A stretch of 64,000 nt of DNA from Calothrix sp. 336/3 (GTDB taxonomy: Bacteria > Cyanobacteriota > Cyanobacteriia > Cyanobacteriales > Nostocaceae). The DNA lies in the NCBI RefSeq assembly GCF_000734895.2, contig NZ_CP011382.1, forward strand, positions 4,380,700 to 4,444,699, written 5' to 3'. The first letter of the stretch is position 1. Each line of letters opens with the position of its first letter. Below the pieces are notes generated by a model that ran no database searches, had not been told where the DNA came from, and worked only from the letters and a program-made list of their open reading frames with translations. Of this stretch, positions 44,008-53,357 are shown in pieces. Both the position numbers and the translations under genes were made by a program.

Positions 44008-44958
44008 CTAAGATTTTTGATGGGTTCTGAGAAATCCTAGCAATTGTCGTCTCATTCCTAAAGGTAGAAGGGATAATGTTAAGGCAATAGAAGCTTTCAG
44101 GTAGGATGTGGATTTTCCCGCGATCGTCAATTGTCTACCTTTTTCAGTATCTCCCTTCTCAATTAGACGTATACCTAAAAGTAACTGAGTTTCAGCTAAA
44201 CGTTGACATCGAATACTTTCCAACTTAGCAGAGGCAAAATTATAACTCTGTAGATACTGAATTTTATCTTGTAAATAGCGAATTGCCCTATCTGGAGTTT
44301 GTTGTTCTGGGTGACAACGATATTCCATTAATAATTTAGGTAAGAAATATCCTTGCTTATTCCCTAAAGCTAACCTCACAAATAAATCATTATCCTCGCA
44401 ATTTTGCCAGTTAGCTCGCATGAAATCTAATTCTTGTAAAGCTTTTCGTCTAAATAAAGTGGCACCAATTTGAAAACTTTGATGTACAAATACAGTCTCT
44501 AAGAGATTATGGACAATTCCCTCAGACAATTCCGTTCTTTTCCATTTGCGAGAATTATTTTTTGTCTGCTCGACATTTCTAATATTATCAATATCAATAA
44601 TCCAATGGTCAGTACCAACAAAATCCACATCTGGATGATTGTCTAAAATAGCAACAGTCTCTGCTAAAAACTCTGGTGTTAACTTATCATCATCATCAAA
44701 TTTCACAAAATAATCACCACTTGCCGCATCAAACCCAGAGCGCATATTATTACTTTTACCAATATTTTTACCATGACAAATATACTTGACACGTGTATCT
44801 GTATAGTTAGCCATCATCTCTGATGTTCCATCTGTAGAACCATCGTCACAAACAAGTAATTCAAAATCTTGATAAGTTTGTTGCAATACACTTTCAATTG
44901 CCAGGGGTAAAAGGTGAATGCGGTTAAATGTTGGGATACAAATACTAACTTTAGGCAT
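44008..44958 (-). CDS. Family 2 glycosyltransferase
   Basis: The 316-residue protein has a GT-A fold of family 2: N-terminal KVSICIPTFNRIHLLPLAIESVLQQ, nucleotide-binding LLVCDDGSTDGTSE, and the metal-binding DxD region VKFDDDDKL (~95). The C-terminal ~90 residues are helical, with a hydrophobic patch but no clear multi-span region. It probably transfers a sugar to a surface polysaccharide or lipid. Donor and acceptor are unknown. It is co-oriented with the two Npun_R2821-type genes upstream, separated by a repeat element. Confidence 0.9.
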   Translation of the reverse strand: MPKVSICIPTFNRIHLLPLAIESVLQQTYQDFELLVCDDGSTDGTSEMMANYTDTRVKYICHGKNIGKSNNMRSGFDAASGDYFVKFDDDDKLTPEFLAETVAILDNHPDVDFVGTDHWIIDIDNIRNVEQTKNNSRKWKRTELSEGIVHNLLETVFVHQSFQIGATLFRRKALQELDFMRANWQNCEDNDLFVRLALGNKQGYFLPKLLMEYRCHPEQQTPDRAIRYLQDKIQYLQSYNFASAKLESIRCQRLAETQLLLGIRLIEKGDTEKGRQLTIAGKSTSYLKASIALTLSLLPLGMRRQLLGFLRTHQKS

Positions 44959-44993
44959 ATTAATATAGTTTTGTGGTATTTAAATATAGTTTA

Positions 44994-45109
44994 TAGCGTT
45001 TCCCATTCTAGTGAGGTATGGAAGAACCCCTCCCCAGTGCTCCCCGAAATCGGGGAGGGTGCCCGATAGTGCGGGTGTGGTTGTATTTCATCTGATAGGG
45101 AAATACTAT
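44994..45109. repeat. MITE-like palindromic repeat, copy 3
   Basis: The GC-rich core (AACCCCTCCCCAGTGCTCCCC / GGGGAGGGTGCCCGATAGTGCGGG) is flanked by imperfect inverted arms: AGCGTTTCCCATTCTA on the left, and AGTATTTCCCTATCA read from the right on the minus strand. It is very similar over its whole length to copy 1 at 7468-7582. It lies between the family 2 glycosyltransferase and the first Npun_R2821-type gene. The remaining gap to 45333 shows nothing else. Confidence 0.7.
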
Positions 45110-45333
45110 TTTTTTATAAAAAAATCTAACTTGTTAAATGAAGACTAATTCTTAAAAACATTTTTTATGTGATATTAACTTCAGGAATACTCCCAATGAT
45201 GATTAACAAGTTAGATACAAATAAGTAGGTGGGGCTAATTAAACTTAAGATGATTTCAAGCTGGATAAGGCAAGGGTTTCAGGTCATCTTAATTTTACGT
45301 TTAATTCATCCTTCCTACTTAGCAATAAAGTAA

Positions 45334-46347
45334 TTAAGCAATAGACCTCTTAATCTTATTTTTAATCTTCTTCATAAATCGACTAGTTTTAGTTGTTAAA
45401 CTAGGAGACTTAAAAGATTTTGGCTTTTGTTCTGGATTCTTCAAAAATCGATAATATAAGAACTCATCTCTGTAGCAAATATCAACATCCTCACCTTGAC
45501 ACAAGCGAGTAAAATCACTAGAAGAATAGCTCATGTAATGAATACGATGAATTGGCTTTTGTCCATCCTTGTTGTATAGAACATTATTGATATTCACAAA
45601 GGGATCAGCATTCGCACAGTTCCCTGTACGCTCCTCACCATTAGGACTGAGAGTGAAATTAAATAGAGGGCGATCGCAACGTAAAGTTAAATAATTAAAC
45701 AGGAAAGCATCATCCCACCAACCATTAATCCAATTAACCTCCCCTTCAACAATTAATTTCTGTCTCATCCCTTCTATTTCATTCGCAGTAAATAAACCAC
45801 GTTTAGCAGCAAAAAAGCTAGAACAATGTAGTTTGGAACGAATATCTTTCTCGGTATATAGTCCAGTTTTTTCAATGAGTGATATATCTAAAGCTGCGTG
45901 TTCTTTGCTTTTGAGATGCTCCCAGTCATCAAAAATAAAATCAAACTTTTGCAATTTATCAATGACATTAGTTAATTTCTGCATTGCTAAACTATCTGCA
46001 TCGTAAAAAACAAATTTTTCAAATAATCCTTCAAATGCCACAAACTTCCTTTGTAAAGGACTTTTATACCAACTGTGACGATTAGTTTTTGCTCTATTGT
46101 TATGAGGATGAACTGCCCAAATATCATGAGCAAATTTATCCCACATTTCTATAATGTCCCAATTATCAAATAGAGTCACCTGAGGACGAGATTCTATCTC
46201 CTTTTTCACTCTCTCCAGTCGGTCATCATAGGGAATTATACAAACAGGAATATTTTCACCAACATTGATCTCAATACTATTCAGTAATGCTACTAGTTGG
46301 TCATAAACAATATCATTGGCAAGGGTATAAATACCAAAATTATTCAT
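45334..46347 (-). CDS. Npun_R2821/Npun_R2822-family protein (GT-A-like), copy A
   Basis: The 337-residue protein begins NNFGIYTLANDIVYDQLVALLNSIE and contains a DxD-like motif in FVFYDADSLAM (~residues 113-123). That fits a glycosyltransferase of the GT8/GT-A kind, and no metal-free alternative motif is evident. The C-terminus is basic (KKIKNKIKRS). It is a clear tandem paralogue of the next gene (46505-47524), with the same blocks (RTGNCANADxFVNxNN and RIHYMSY). No signal peptide. Location between glycosyltransferases suggests a role in glycan synthesis. Confidence 0.8.
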   Translation of the reverse strand: MNNFGIYTLANDIVYDQLVALLNSIEINVGENIPVCIIPYDDRLERVKKEIESRPQVTLFDNWDIIEMWDKFAHDIWAVHPHNNRAKTNRHSWYKSPLQRKFVAFEGLFEKFVFYDADSLAMQKLTNVIDKLQKFDFIFDDWEHLKSKEHAALDISLIEKTGLYTEKDIRSKLHCSSFFAAKRGLFTANEIEGMRQKLIVEGEVNWINGWWDDAFLFNYLTLRCDRPLFNFTLSPNGEERTGNCANADPFVNINNVLYNKDGQKPIHRIHYMSYSSSDFTRLCQGEDVDICYRDEFLYYRFLKNPEQKPKSFKSPSLTTKTSRFMKKIKNKIKRSIA

Positions 46348-46413
46348 AATTCCACCTGTATTTTTAGTTTGTTATCAATGATAATGATAGTGTGTATATA
46401 TAATCTTCTTACT

Positions 46414-46451
46414 TATATATATCACTTCGCTATTAGTATTCCCGGATATTT
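46414..46451 (-). repeat. Duplicated upstream element, copy A
   Basis: TATATATATCAC, six variable bases, then TATTAGTATTCCC-GGATATT lies ~70 bp upstream of the copy A gene. The same arrangement occurs upstream of copy B (47585-47621). It may hold the promoter or a leader conserved after gene duplication. Confidence 0.5.
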
Positions 46452-46504
46452 TTGTCAATCAACAGTTTCAAGCATTTCTATATTCATTATTAATTCTTAT
46501 AAAT

Positions 46505-47524
46505 TTAAGCAAAAGTTCGTTGAATCTTCTTGACTGTCTTCTGAATAAAACGATTAGTTACTGTTGGTAAACTAGGTTTAGTGAGAACTCGAGGTTTTTG
46601 TTCAGGTTGATGCATAAAACGATAATATAAAAATTCATTACGATAACAAATATCTACATCTTCTCCACGAGATAAACGAGCAAACTCACTTGCTCCGTAG
46701 CTCATATAATGGATACGATAAATAGGTTTCATGCCATCTTGGTTGTAAAGTATATTATTTTGGTTGACAAAAGCATCTGCATTCGCACAATTGCCAGTTC
46801 TATCTTCATATCGAGGACTTAAAGTATAGTTAAAAATAGAATATTTAGGGTCAAGGGTCATGTAATTAAATAATGCCGAACTAGACCACCAAAATTTATA
46901 ATTAATCCAATCTATTTCCTGATTATGGACTAAATTATTCTGGATAAATTGTAGCTCTTCTAGACTAAACAAATCTCGACGAGAAGCGACAAAACTATTA
47001 CAATGTAATCGATGACTTAACTCCTTTTCGGGTAAATTGTATTTCTTTGCCGCCATCTCTAAATTAATATCTGTAGCATTCTCTGGCTTATCATGTTCCC
47101 AATCATCAAAAACTAAATCATATTCTGTAACTTTTTGCCAAACGTCAGCGACTCTTTTCATGGCTAAACTATCAGCATCATAAAAAATGAATTTATCAAA
47201 TTCACCATCAAATGCGGCTAGTTTGCGATGCACAAACCCCTTATACCAACCGGGACGTTTTAAACGAGAATCTCTAGCTCTCGGATGAGCATCCCATACT
47301 TCATTGGTAAACTTATCCCATTTTTTGATGACGTCGTAATTATCAAATAGTGTAACTTGAGGACGAGATTTTACTTCTGCTTTTACCTGATCAATCCGCT
47401 CATCATAGGGAATTATACAAATAGGAATATCTGAGCTAACATTCACTTCAATACTATTCAGTAATGCTACCAACTGGTCATAAACAATATCATTGGCAAG
47501 AGTATAAATACCGAAATTACTCAT
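46505..47524 (-). CDS. Npun_R2821/Npun_R2822-family protein (GT-A-like), copy B
   Basis: The 339-residue protein is the tandem paralogue of 45334-46347. It opens SNFGIYTLANDIVYDQLVALLNSIE and carries FIFYDADSLAMKR with the DxD-like Asp pair, then RLHCNSFVASRRDLFSLEE, RTGNCANADAFVNQNN and RIHYMSYGASEF. Both copies end in a basic tail. The N-terminal ~40 residues and the YDADSLAM region are the most conserved, consistent with a shared nucleotide-sugar site. Acceptor and product are unknown. It is divergent from the family 4 glycosyltransferase at 47628. Confidence 0.8.
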   Translation of the reverse strand: MSNFGIYTLANDIVYDQLVALLNSIEVNVSSDIPICIIPYDERIDQVKAEVKSRPQVTLFDNYDVIKKWDKFTNEVWDAHPRARDSRLKRPGWYKGFVHRKLAAFDGEFDKFIFYDADSLAMKRVADVWQKVTEYDLVFDDWEHDKPENATDINLEMAAKKYNLPEKELSHRLHCNSFVASRRDLFSLEELQFIQNNLVHNQEIDWINYKFWWSSSALFNYMTLDPKYSIFNYTLSPRYEDRTGNCANADAFVNQNNILYNQDGMKPIYRIHYMSYGASEFARLSRGEDVDICYRNEFLYYRFMHQPEQKPRVLTKPSLPTVTNRFIQKTVKKIQRTFA

Positions 47525-47584
47525 AGTAAAACCTTAATTTTCAAAGTATTTATCAGTGGCAATATATATTCCTGCAAGTCATTC

Positions 47585-47621
47585 TATATATATCACCAGT
47601 TAATATTATTCCCACATATTT
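47585..47621 (-). repeat. Duplicated upstream element, copy B
   Basis: TATATATATCAC, six variable bases, then AATATTATTCCC-ACATATT matches the element at 46414-46451. It lies ~60 bp upstream of the copy B gene and right before the divergent glycosyltransferase start, so it may also serve that gene. Confidence 0.5.
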
Positions 47622-47627
47622 AGCATA

Positions 47628-48848
47628 ATGAACATTTTGATGCTTTCTTCTACATTCCCCTATCCACCGACACGGGGAGGAACCCAAGTTAGAACATTTA
47701 ATTTACTTAAGTATTTGCAACGAAATCATGCAGTAACTCTTGTCACCCAGCAAGAAGCGGATGTGACAAATGATGAAATTGCCGCATTACGGGAATTTGT
47801 AGATAATTTGGTAATTTTCCAGCGTCCCCCGGATGTAACTGGGGGTACTTTTTCCAAAATTCAGCGCTTTGCAACTTTTTTACGACAAGGTACACCACCA
47901 AGTGTCTTAAATCGCTATTCTTCGGAAATGCAAAACTGGATTAGTGAATCTACTTTCCAGGGGAAATTTGATGTGATTACCTGCGAGCATAGTGTGAATG
48001 AAATATACATTCAACCTGATGTTCAAAAACAAGTTAGAACCGTAGTTAATATTCACAGTTCTGTTTATGGAACCTGTCGTCAACAACTAGAAACTAGTAT
48101 TTCAGAAAATACCTGGCGAGATAAAATTAATCTGCCTCTATTACGACGTTATGAATCAAATTATTGCTCAAAATTTTCTCAAATTGTGGTGACAACAGCA
48201 GAGGATAAAATTCAAATTCAAGAATTTAATCCCCAGGGTGAAATTACTATCATTCCTAATGGTGTAGACTTAGTGACTTTTCCCTATCGCACATCCGATC
48301 CAGGAGGAAATCGTCTCGTTTTTATTGGTGCAATGGATAATTTAGCAAATATTGATGCAGTCTGCTTTTTTGTCAGAGAAGTATTACCAGAAATTCAGAA
48401 AAATTATCCCAATACAACTTTTGATATTGTTGGTTCTCGTCCCGTTTCAGAAGTCGTTGCATTACAAAATCAACCAGGAGTCACTGTGACAGGACGTGTT
48501 CCTTCCATGGTAGATTATCTCCATAAATCTACTATCTGTATCGTATCAATGCGAACTGGCTACGGTATAAAAAATAAGACATTAGAAGCTATGGCAGCAG
48601 GTGTACCTGTTGTGGGTAGCGATCGCGGTTTGGAAGGACTCGAAGTGAATAGTGCAAATGTACCACTGAGAGCTTTACGGGCAAATACTCCCCAGGAATA
48701 TATCACCGCAATTACCCAACTTTTTCAAAACCCTCAACTGCGAGAGGAACTCTCTATAAATGCCAGACAATTTATTGAATCAGAGTTTACTTGGGAAAGT
48801 GCTGCCAGACGTTATGAGGAGGTATGCTTAGGGAACAATCACAGCTAA
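47628..48848 (+). CDS. Family 4 glycosyltransferase
   Basis: The 406-residue protein has a GT-B fold. The N-terminal domain has LSSTFPYPPTRGGTQVRTFNLLKYL, with the glycine-rich acceptor loop PTRGG. The C-terminal GT4 domain has NGVDLVTFPY, LVFIGAMD and the donor-binding GIKNKTLEAMAAGVPVVGSDRGLEGL (in pieces), containing the conserved Glu. It probably builds a surface polysaccharide. The last 21 bp overlap the 3' end of the convergent lipid-kinase gene. It is divergent from the Npun_R2821 pair. Confidence 0.9.
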   Translation: MNILMLSSTFPYPPTRGGTQVRTFNLLKYLQRNHAVTLVTQQEADVTNDEIAALREFVDNLVIFQRPPDVTGGTFSKIQRFATFLRQGTPPSVLNRYSSEMQNWISESTFQGKFDVITCEHSVNEIYIQPDVQKQVRTVVNIHSSVYGTCRQQLETSISENTWRDKINLPLLRRYESNYCSKFSQIVVTTAEDKIQIQEFNPQGEITIIPNGVDLVTFPYRTSDPGGNRLVFIGAMDNLANIDAVCFFVREVLPEIQKNYPNTTFDIVGSRPVSEVVALQNQPGVTVTGRVPSMVDYLHKSTICIVSMRTGYGIKNKTLEAMAAGVPVVGSDRGLEGLEVNSANVPLRALRANTPQEYITAITQLFQNPQLREELSINARQFIESEFTWESAARRYEEVCLGNNHS

Positions 48849-49715
48849 AGCTTGAGGTAGTACTAAAAAATGTGCCGGGGTGTAAGTTGTAATTTCCCCA
48901 TCAGTATTTATAGGGCGAGGTTTTCTTGTATAAACTGTTATTTCTTGCCCCTGTAATCCTCGTACTCCCGGCAAATGAATATGTCGTCCTTGACGCATAG
49001 CTGGAATTAATAACAATATTTGCCACCAATGTTGAATTTCTAAACTATATAAATCTAATCTTTGATCATCAATGGCAGCATCATGAACAACTGCCATTCC
49101 TCCTCCATAATAGCGACCATTGCCCACAGCAATTTGGACTGTTTTTGTGACTATTTTTTGACCATTGATGTGTATTTCTGCACTAAAAGGGCGAGAATTC
49201 CAAACTGCTTGTAGGGCAGTATAAGCATAGGCAAAAATACCCCACTTGCGTTTAACTTCTTTAGTTAATTTCTGGGTAATTTTGACACTTAATCCCAAGC
49301 TTGCAACGTTAAAAAAATACTTGTCATTGACTTTACCTACATCAATTTTCCTGATTGTACCACTAGCGATAACTTTACAAGCTTCGGGTAAGGAAGTCGG
49401 TATATTTAAAGTTCTTGCCAAATCATTAGCTGTACCTAAAGGTAAAATGCCCAGTGGTAATTGGGTTTCGACTAAAGCATCAAGTGCGGCATTTAAGGTA
49501 CCGTCTCCACCACCAATAATGACTAAATCTACTTCATATTTATAACGATGAATTACTTCCGGGAGATGATGCGGATGTTCTGTAGACTCTTGCAGCAATG
49601 AAAAACCGAGTTTTTCTAAAAAATCGATAGCTTCAGATAGTCGCTTTTGCCCTTGACGGGAATGGCGGTTAACTAGCAATAATGCACGGCGACTCATGGG
49701 AGATTCAGTTATCAT
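48828..49715 (-). CDS. YegS/DAGK-type lipid kinase
   Basis: The 295-residue protein belongs to the diacylglycerol-kinase catalytic family: N-terminal LLVNRHSRQGQ, the nucleotide loop VIIGGGDGTLNAALDAL (~residues 62-78) and GTANDLARTL, with the later DGEITTYTPAHF block. It should phosphorylate a lipid alcohol such as diacylglycerol at the membrane surface; the exact substrate is unclear. MSRRALLLV at residue 7 is an alternative start. It overlaps the convergent family 4 glycosyltransferase by 21 bp. Confidence 0.88.
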   Translation of the reverse strand: MITESPMSRRALLLVNRHSRQGQKRLSEAIDFLEKLGFSLLQESTEHPHHLPEVIHRYKYEVDLVIIGGGDGTLNAALDALVETQLPLGILPLGTANDLARTLNIPTSLPEACKVIASGTIRKIDVGKVNDKYFFNVASLGLSVKITQKLTKEVKRKWGIFAYAYTALQAVWNSRPFSAEIHINGQKIVTKTVQIAVGNGRYYGGGMAVVHDAAIDDQRLDLYSLEIQHWWQILLLIPAMRQGRHIHLPGVRGLQGQEITVYTRKPRPINTDGEITTYTPAHFLVLPQALAVIVP

Positions 49716-50110
49716 TTGGTTCAGATATTTGGTGATGCTTGCCTATCATCGATTAGTAATATCTGGCGCAATTTAAAATAGATAATACCTCTGTCGATGG
49801 ATGATACTTCATAAAATATAAGTTTATTTATTAACTTCAGTATAATTTTGATACCAACTTATGTTCTATTGTAGTAGCTTCCACTGATGAGGTTGCTTCC
49901 CTCTGTTGATAATGATAGATGCTACTGTCTTTGACGAGAACTTAGTATGAGTACTCATATATAAGTGACAAGTGTGGAATTTACCTATTGAGTGTTCCTA
50001 AAGATAATGTAAGTAATCAGTCAGATTGGATATAACAGCTATTATTCAGGCTAATTATTATTCCTTTACTATCATAAAACAATTAAGGCATTCATCCCAT
50101 GGCAAAAACT
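49716..50110. other. Intergenic region before the cmp terminator
   Basis: About 395 bp of AT-rich DNA upstream of the lipid kinase. AGTAGCTTC (~49873) and GATGCTACT (~49918) could pair with one mismatch, enclosing a GCTTCC direct repeat. No T-run follows. No gene is recognised. Confidence 0.3.
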
Positions 50111-50144
50111 CAAAAATAAATCCCCGACAAACGCGAGGATTTAT
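50111..50144 (-). terminator. Intrinsic terminator of the cmp operon
   Basis: On the minus strand ATAAATCC/GGATTTAT forms an 8-bp stem around a GC-containing loop, followed by TTTTTGAGTTTTTG. It lies ~40 bp after the cmpD stop. Confidence 0.72.
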
Positions 50145-50180
50145 ATAAATGAGAAACTTAAATTGAATTGTATCTATGTA

Positions 50181-51053
50181 TTAACCAACATCATCATGGG
50201 CGTAACGATTGAATAGAAAATCGAGAGCGTAGTTACGTAGTTGGTAGTATTTGGGGTCTTCCATAATGCGTGTGCGATCGCGGGGACGTTCAAAGGGAAT
50301 TTCCATGACTTCACCAATTTTCGCGTGGGGACCATTGGTCATCATTACCAATTTATCCGCTAAAAATAGAGCTTCATCAATATCATGGGTAATCATTAAC
50401 ACCGTGCAACGGTTGTCATTCCATATTTTTAACAGTTCTTCCTGTAGTTCTTCCTTGGTAATTGCGTCCAAAGCTCCAAAGGGTTCATCTAAAATTAGCA
50501 CCTTGGGACGAATCGCCAAAGCACGAGCAATGGAAACCCGTTGCCGCATCCCCCCGGACATCTGAGTGGGTTTTTTATCCATAGCATCTGCTAATCCCAC
50601 CATTGCCAGGTTCTCTCTCACGATCGCCCGCTTTTCTGGTTCAGATTTCTCCGGATACACCGCATTCACAGCCAGATAAATATTTTCAAAAGCTGTACGC
50701 CAAGGTAGTAAAGCATAGTTTTGGAATACTACCATCCGGTCAGGACCAGGCTTAGTAATCGGTTGCCCTTCCAGCAATACTTGTCCAGAGGTCGGAAAAT
50801 TAAACCCAGACACCATATTCAACAGAGTTGATTTTCCACAACCAGAGTGACCAATCACACAGATAAATTCACCCTGATTAACATTCAAATTCACCCCATC
50901 AAGAACAGTGAAAGGTCCCTTTTTTGTTGGGTAAACCTTGCAAACATCACGAATTTCTAAGAAGGGTTGACTATTTCTTGGTTGTGTGGATGATGGAGGC
51001 ATTCCTAAAGTATCTCTGCGAGTATTAGCAAGTTGGAGGTTACGGTTTTGCAT
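50181..51053 (-). CDS. cmpD: CmpD, bicarbonate ABC transporter ATP-binding subunit
   Basis: The 290-residue ATPase partners CmpC in the high-affinity bicarbonate importer. Walker A GHSGCGKST, signature MSGGMRQRVSIARAL, Walker B LILDEPFGALD and switch ITHDIDEAL are intact. It is a close paralogue of nrtD (4552-5400), including the NYALDFLFNRYAH tail. The assignment to cmp rather than nrt rests on the operon's binding protein (CmpA-like). It is the last gene of the operon, before a terminator. Confidence 0.93.
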   Translation of the reverse strand: MQNRNLQLANTRRDTLGMPPSSTQPRNSQPFLEIRDVCKVYPTKKGPFTVLDGVNLNVNQGEFICVIGHSGCGKSTLLNMVSGFNFPTSGQVLLEGQPITKPGPDRMVVFQNYALLPWRTAFENIYLAVNAVYPEKSEPEKRAIVRENLAMVGLADAMDKKPTQMSGGMRQRVSIARALAIRPKVLILDEPFGALDAITKEELQEELLKIWNDNRCTVLMITHDIDEALFLADKLVMMTNGPHAKIGEVMEIPFERPRDRTRIMEDPKYYQLRNYALDFLFNRYAHDDVG

Positions 51054-51173
51054 GGTAGTGAATGGGGAAAGAGGATGGAGAAAAGGGCAAAGGATAGGGA
51101 AAGAAGAGCATTTTCCGATGATTCTATGTTCTCTATTCCCTAGTACCTATTATCTGTTACCTAGCACCTAAAG

Positions 51174-53177
51174 TTACGCTGCAAATCTTCTCGGCGTATC
51201 GAGAATCACTTCCGCAACAGAGAAGTCACGTTTAATCTTCAGACTATTGAGGTAACTCAAGGGGTCATCTGCATTAAAGGGTGTACCATCAAACAGTTGG
51301 ATAGGTTGACGAGTATAGGTTGTATCCATACCTAATTCCCGTGCCGCAGTACTAAAGACACGGACGCGACAAACTCTTTCTACCACTTCTACCCAGTTTC
51401 TAGGTAAAGGTGTATCGCCCCAGCGTGCCAACTGAGTCATAATCCAAGTTTGTTCACTGCGACTAGGACGGTTAATTGCTGATGCTCCGTAGAATTGATG
51501 GTGGGCATATTCCCGCATCGGATGTTCTAAGTCACAGGTATTGCTACCGGGTTCACCGAGTTGGATATATTCTAGAGGAGCGCTGACATACTCAGGACGC
51601 GCCAAAATGTGGCGGATTTCCTCAGCATTTTCTGGTTGAGCACAGTAATAGCAAGCTTCTAAAAGAGCCTTAGTTAAAGCAATGTGGGTATTGGGGTAGT
51701 TTTCCGCCCAGTCTTCACGAACACCAAGAACTTTACCGGGGTGTCCTAACCAGACTTCTAAGTCGGTGGCAGCAGTGAAACCGAGTCCCTCCTCGGCGGC
51801 GCGAACGTTCCAAGGTTCACCTACACAGTATCCATCGATACTGCCAGCCCGTAGGTCAGCCACCATCTGTGCTGGAGGGATAGTTTGAATGTGCACGTCA
51901 TGGTCAGGGTCAACTCCTCCCGATGCTAACCAGTAGCGCAGTAGCAAATTATGCATGGAAGAGGGGTGAACTACCCCCATGATATGGCGCTTGTCGCGGG
52001 TTCGCAGAAGATAGTTTTTGAAGTCGGCAAGATTATGAACCCCTTCTTCGTAGAATTTTTTCGCTAGGGTGATGGCGTTACCATTACGTGTCATGGTCAG
52101 GGCTGTCACCACGGGCAAAGGTTTATTTTTATACCCACCTAAGGTCAACCAAATGGGCATTCCCGAAGGCATTTGTGCTGCATCCAGGTAGCCACCAGCG
52201 ATACCATCGACAATACCACGCCAACTGGTTTCCCGTACTAAGCTAACTTCATCTAAACCGTGTTTTTTGAAAAATCCTTTTTCTTGGGCGATCGCCAGGG
52301 GAGCGCAAGCTGTTAGGGGAACAAAACCTAATTCCAGGTTAACTTTTTCTAAACCATGGCGGGCGATCGCGCTGGTTTTTCTGGCACGTAATTTTTTGAT
52401 ACGTTTTTGTTGGTTGAGGAAGTAAATCATTTCACTCCGCAAGCTGTAGTAGCTGGGGTGTTCGACGACTTCCATACGTTTGCGAGGACGGGGGATATCG
52501 ACTTCTAGAATGTCACCGATATTGGATTCGGGTCCATTGGTGAGCATGACAATTCTATCGGAAAGTAACACCGCTTCATCGACATCGTGAGTCACCATCA
52601 CGGCGGTAACTTCATTCTCTTCACATATCTGCATTAACTGTTCTTGCAGATTACCCCGTGTTAAAGCATCCAATGCACCGAAGGGTTCATCTAACAGGAG
52701 TAATTTCGGACGAATCGCTAAAGCGCGGGCGATCGCTACCCGTTGTTTTTGTCCACCAGATAACATCCCTGGTTGTTTGTCCGCATGGGGACGTAAACCT
52801 ACCATATCAATGTGTCTGTCAATGATAGCTTTCCGCTCTCCCGCAGGTAAGCCACCCATAACTGAGTCTACCGCCAAGGCAATATTTTCCCGCACTGTTC
52901 GCCAAGGGAGGAGGGAATAATTCTGGAATACCACCATTCTATCGGGACCCGGTTTGGTGATACGGCTTCCTTCGAGGGATACCACACCTTCGGTTGGTAA
53001 ATCTAACCCCGCAATCATATTTAGCAAAGTTGATTTGCCACAACCGGAGTGACCAATCAAGGAAACAAATTCACCTTTTTTAATTTGTAAGTCAATACCT
53101 TTAAGAGCAATATATTGACCACCACCAGTTAAATTAAAGACCTTATCAATCTGATCAACAGCAACAAATACGCTCAT
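51174..53177 (-). CDS. cmpC: CmpC, ATPase fused to a CmpA-like domain
   Basis: The 667-residue protein combines an ABC ATPase (residues ~1-255; Walker A GHSGCGKST, signature LSGGQKQRVAIARAL, Walker B LLLLDEPFGALD) with a cytosolic binding-protein-like domain (~285-650; LGFVPLTACAPLAIAQEKGFFKKHG). By analogy with NrtC the extra domain may gate transport according to an internal signal. Architecture matches nrtC (5452-7431). It follows cmpB after 180 bp that hold a heptamer repeat, and precedes cmpD by 120 bp. Confidence 0.94.
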   Translation of the reverse strand: MSVFVAVDQIDKVFNLTGGGQYIALKGIDLQIKKGEFVSLIGHSGCGKSTLLNMIAGLDLPTEGVVSLEGSRITKPGPDRMVVFQNYSLLPWRTVRENIALAVDSVMGGLPAGERKAIIDRHIDMVGLRPHADKQPGMLSGGQKQRVAIARALAIRPKLLLLDEPFGALDALTRGNLQEQLMQICEENEVTAVMVTHDVDEAVLLSDRIVMLTNGPESNIGDILEVDIPRPRKRMEVVEHPSYYSLRSEMIYFLNQQKRIKKLRARKTSAIARHGLEKVNLELGFVPLTACAPLAIAQEKGFFKKHGLDEVSLVRETSWRGIVDGIAGGYLDAAQMPSGMPIWLTLGGYKNKPLPVVTALTMTRNGNAITLAKKFYEEGVHNLADFKNYLLRTRDKRHIMGVVHPSSMHNLLLRYWLASGGVDPDHDVHIQTIPPAQMVADLRAGSIDGYCVGEPWNVRAAEEGLGFTAATDLEVWLGHPGKVLGVREDWAENYPNTHIALTKALLEACYYCAQPENAEEIRHILARPEYVSAPLEYIQLGEPGSNTCDLEHPMREYAHHQFYGASAINRPSRSEQTWIMTQLARWGDTPLPRNWVEVVERVCRVRVFSTAARELGMDTTYTRQPIQLFDGTPFNADDPLSYLNSLKIKRDFSVAEVILDTPRRFAA

Positions 53178-53193
53178 AGGAGTGGGGAATAGC

Positions 53194-53228
53194 TAATTGG
53201 TAATTGGTAATTGGTAATTGGTAATTGG
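53194..53228. repeat. Five tandem TAATTGG heptamers between cmpB and cmpC
   Basis: Five perfect head-to-tail TAATTGG units just upstream of cmpC. This is the clearest short tandem heptamer repeat of the window and lies inside an operon gap. Copy number is likely to vary between strains. Confidence 0.85.
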
Positions 53229-53357
53229 AGAATAGGGGATAAGGATACTAATTTGCTGACAAGCAGGGGAGCGGTAGCAATCTCAACCAAGTTGAACAAT
53301 AGCAAGGCAATTAGTATGCAGGATAGAAATTTTTATCCTTTCATCCCCTATCACTTG

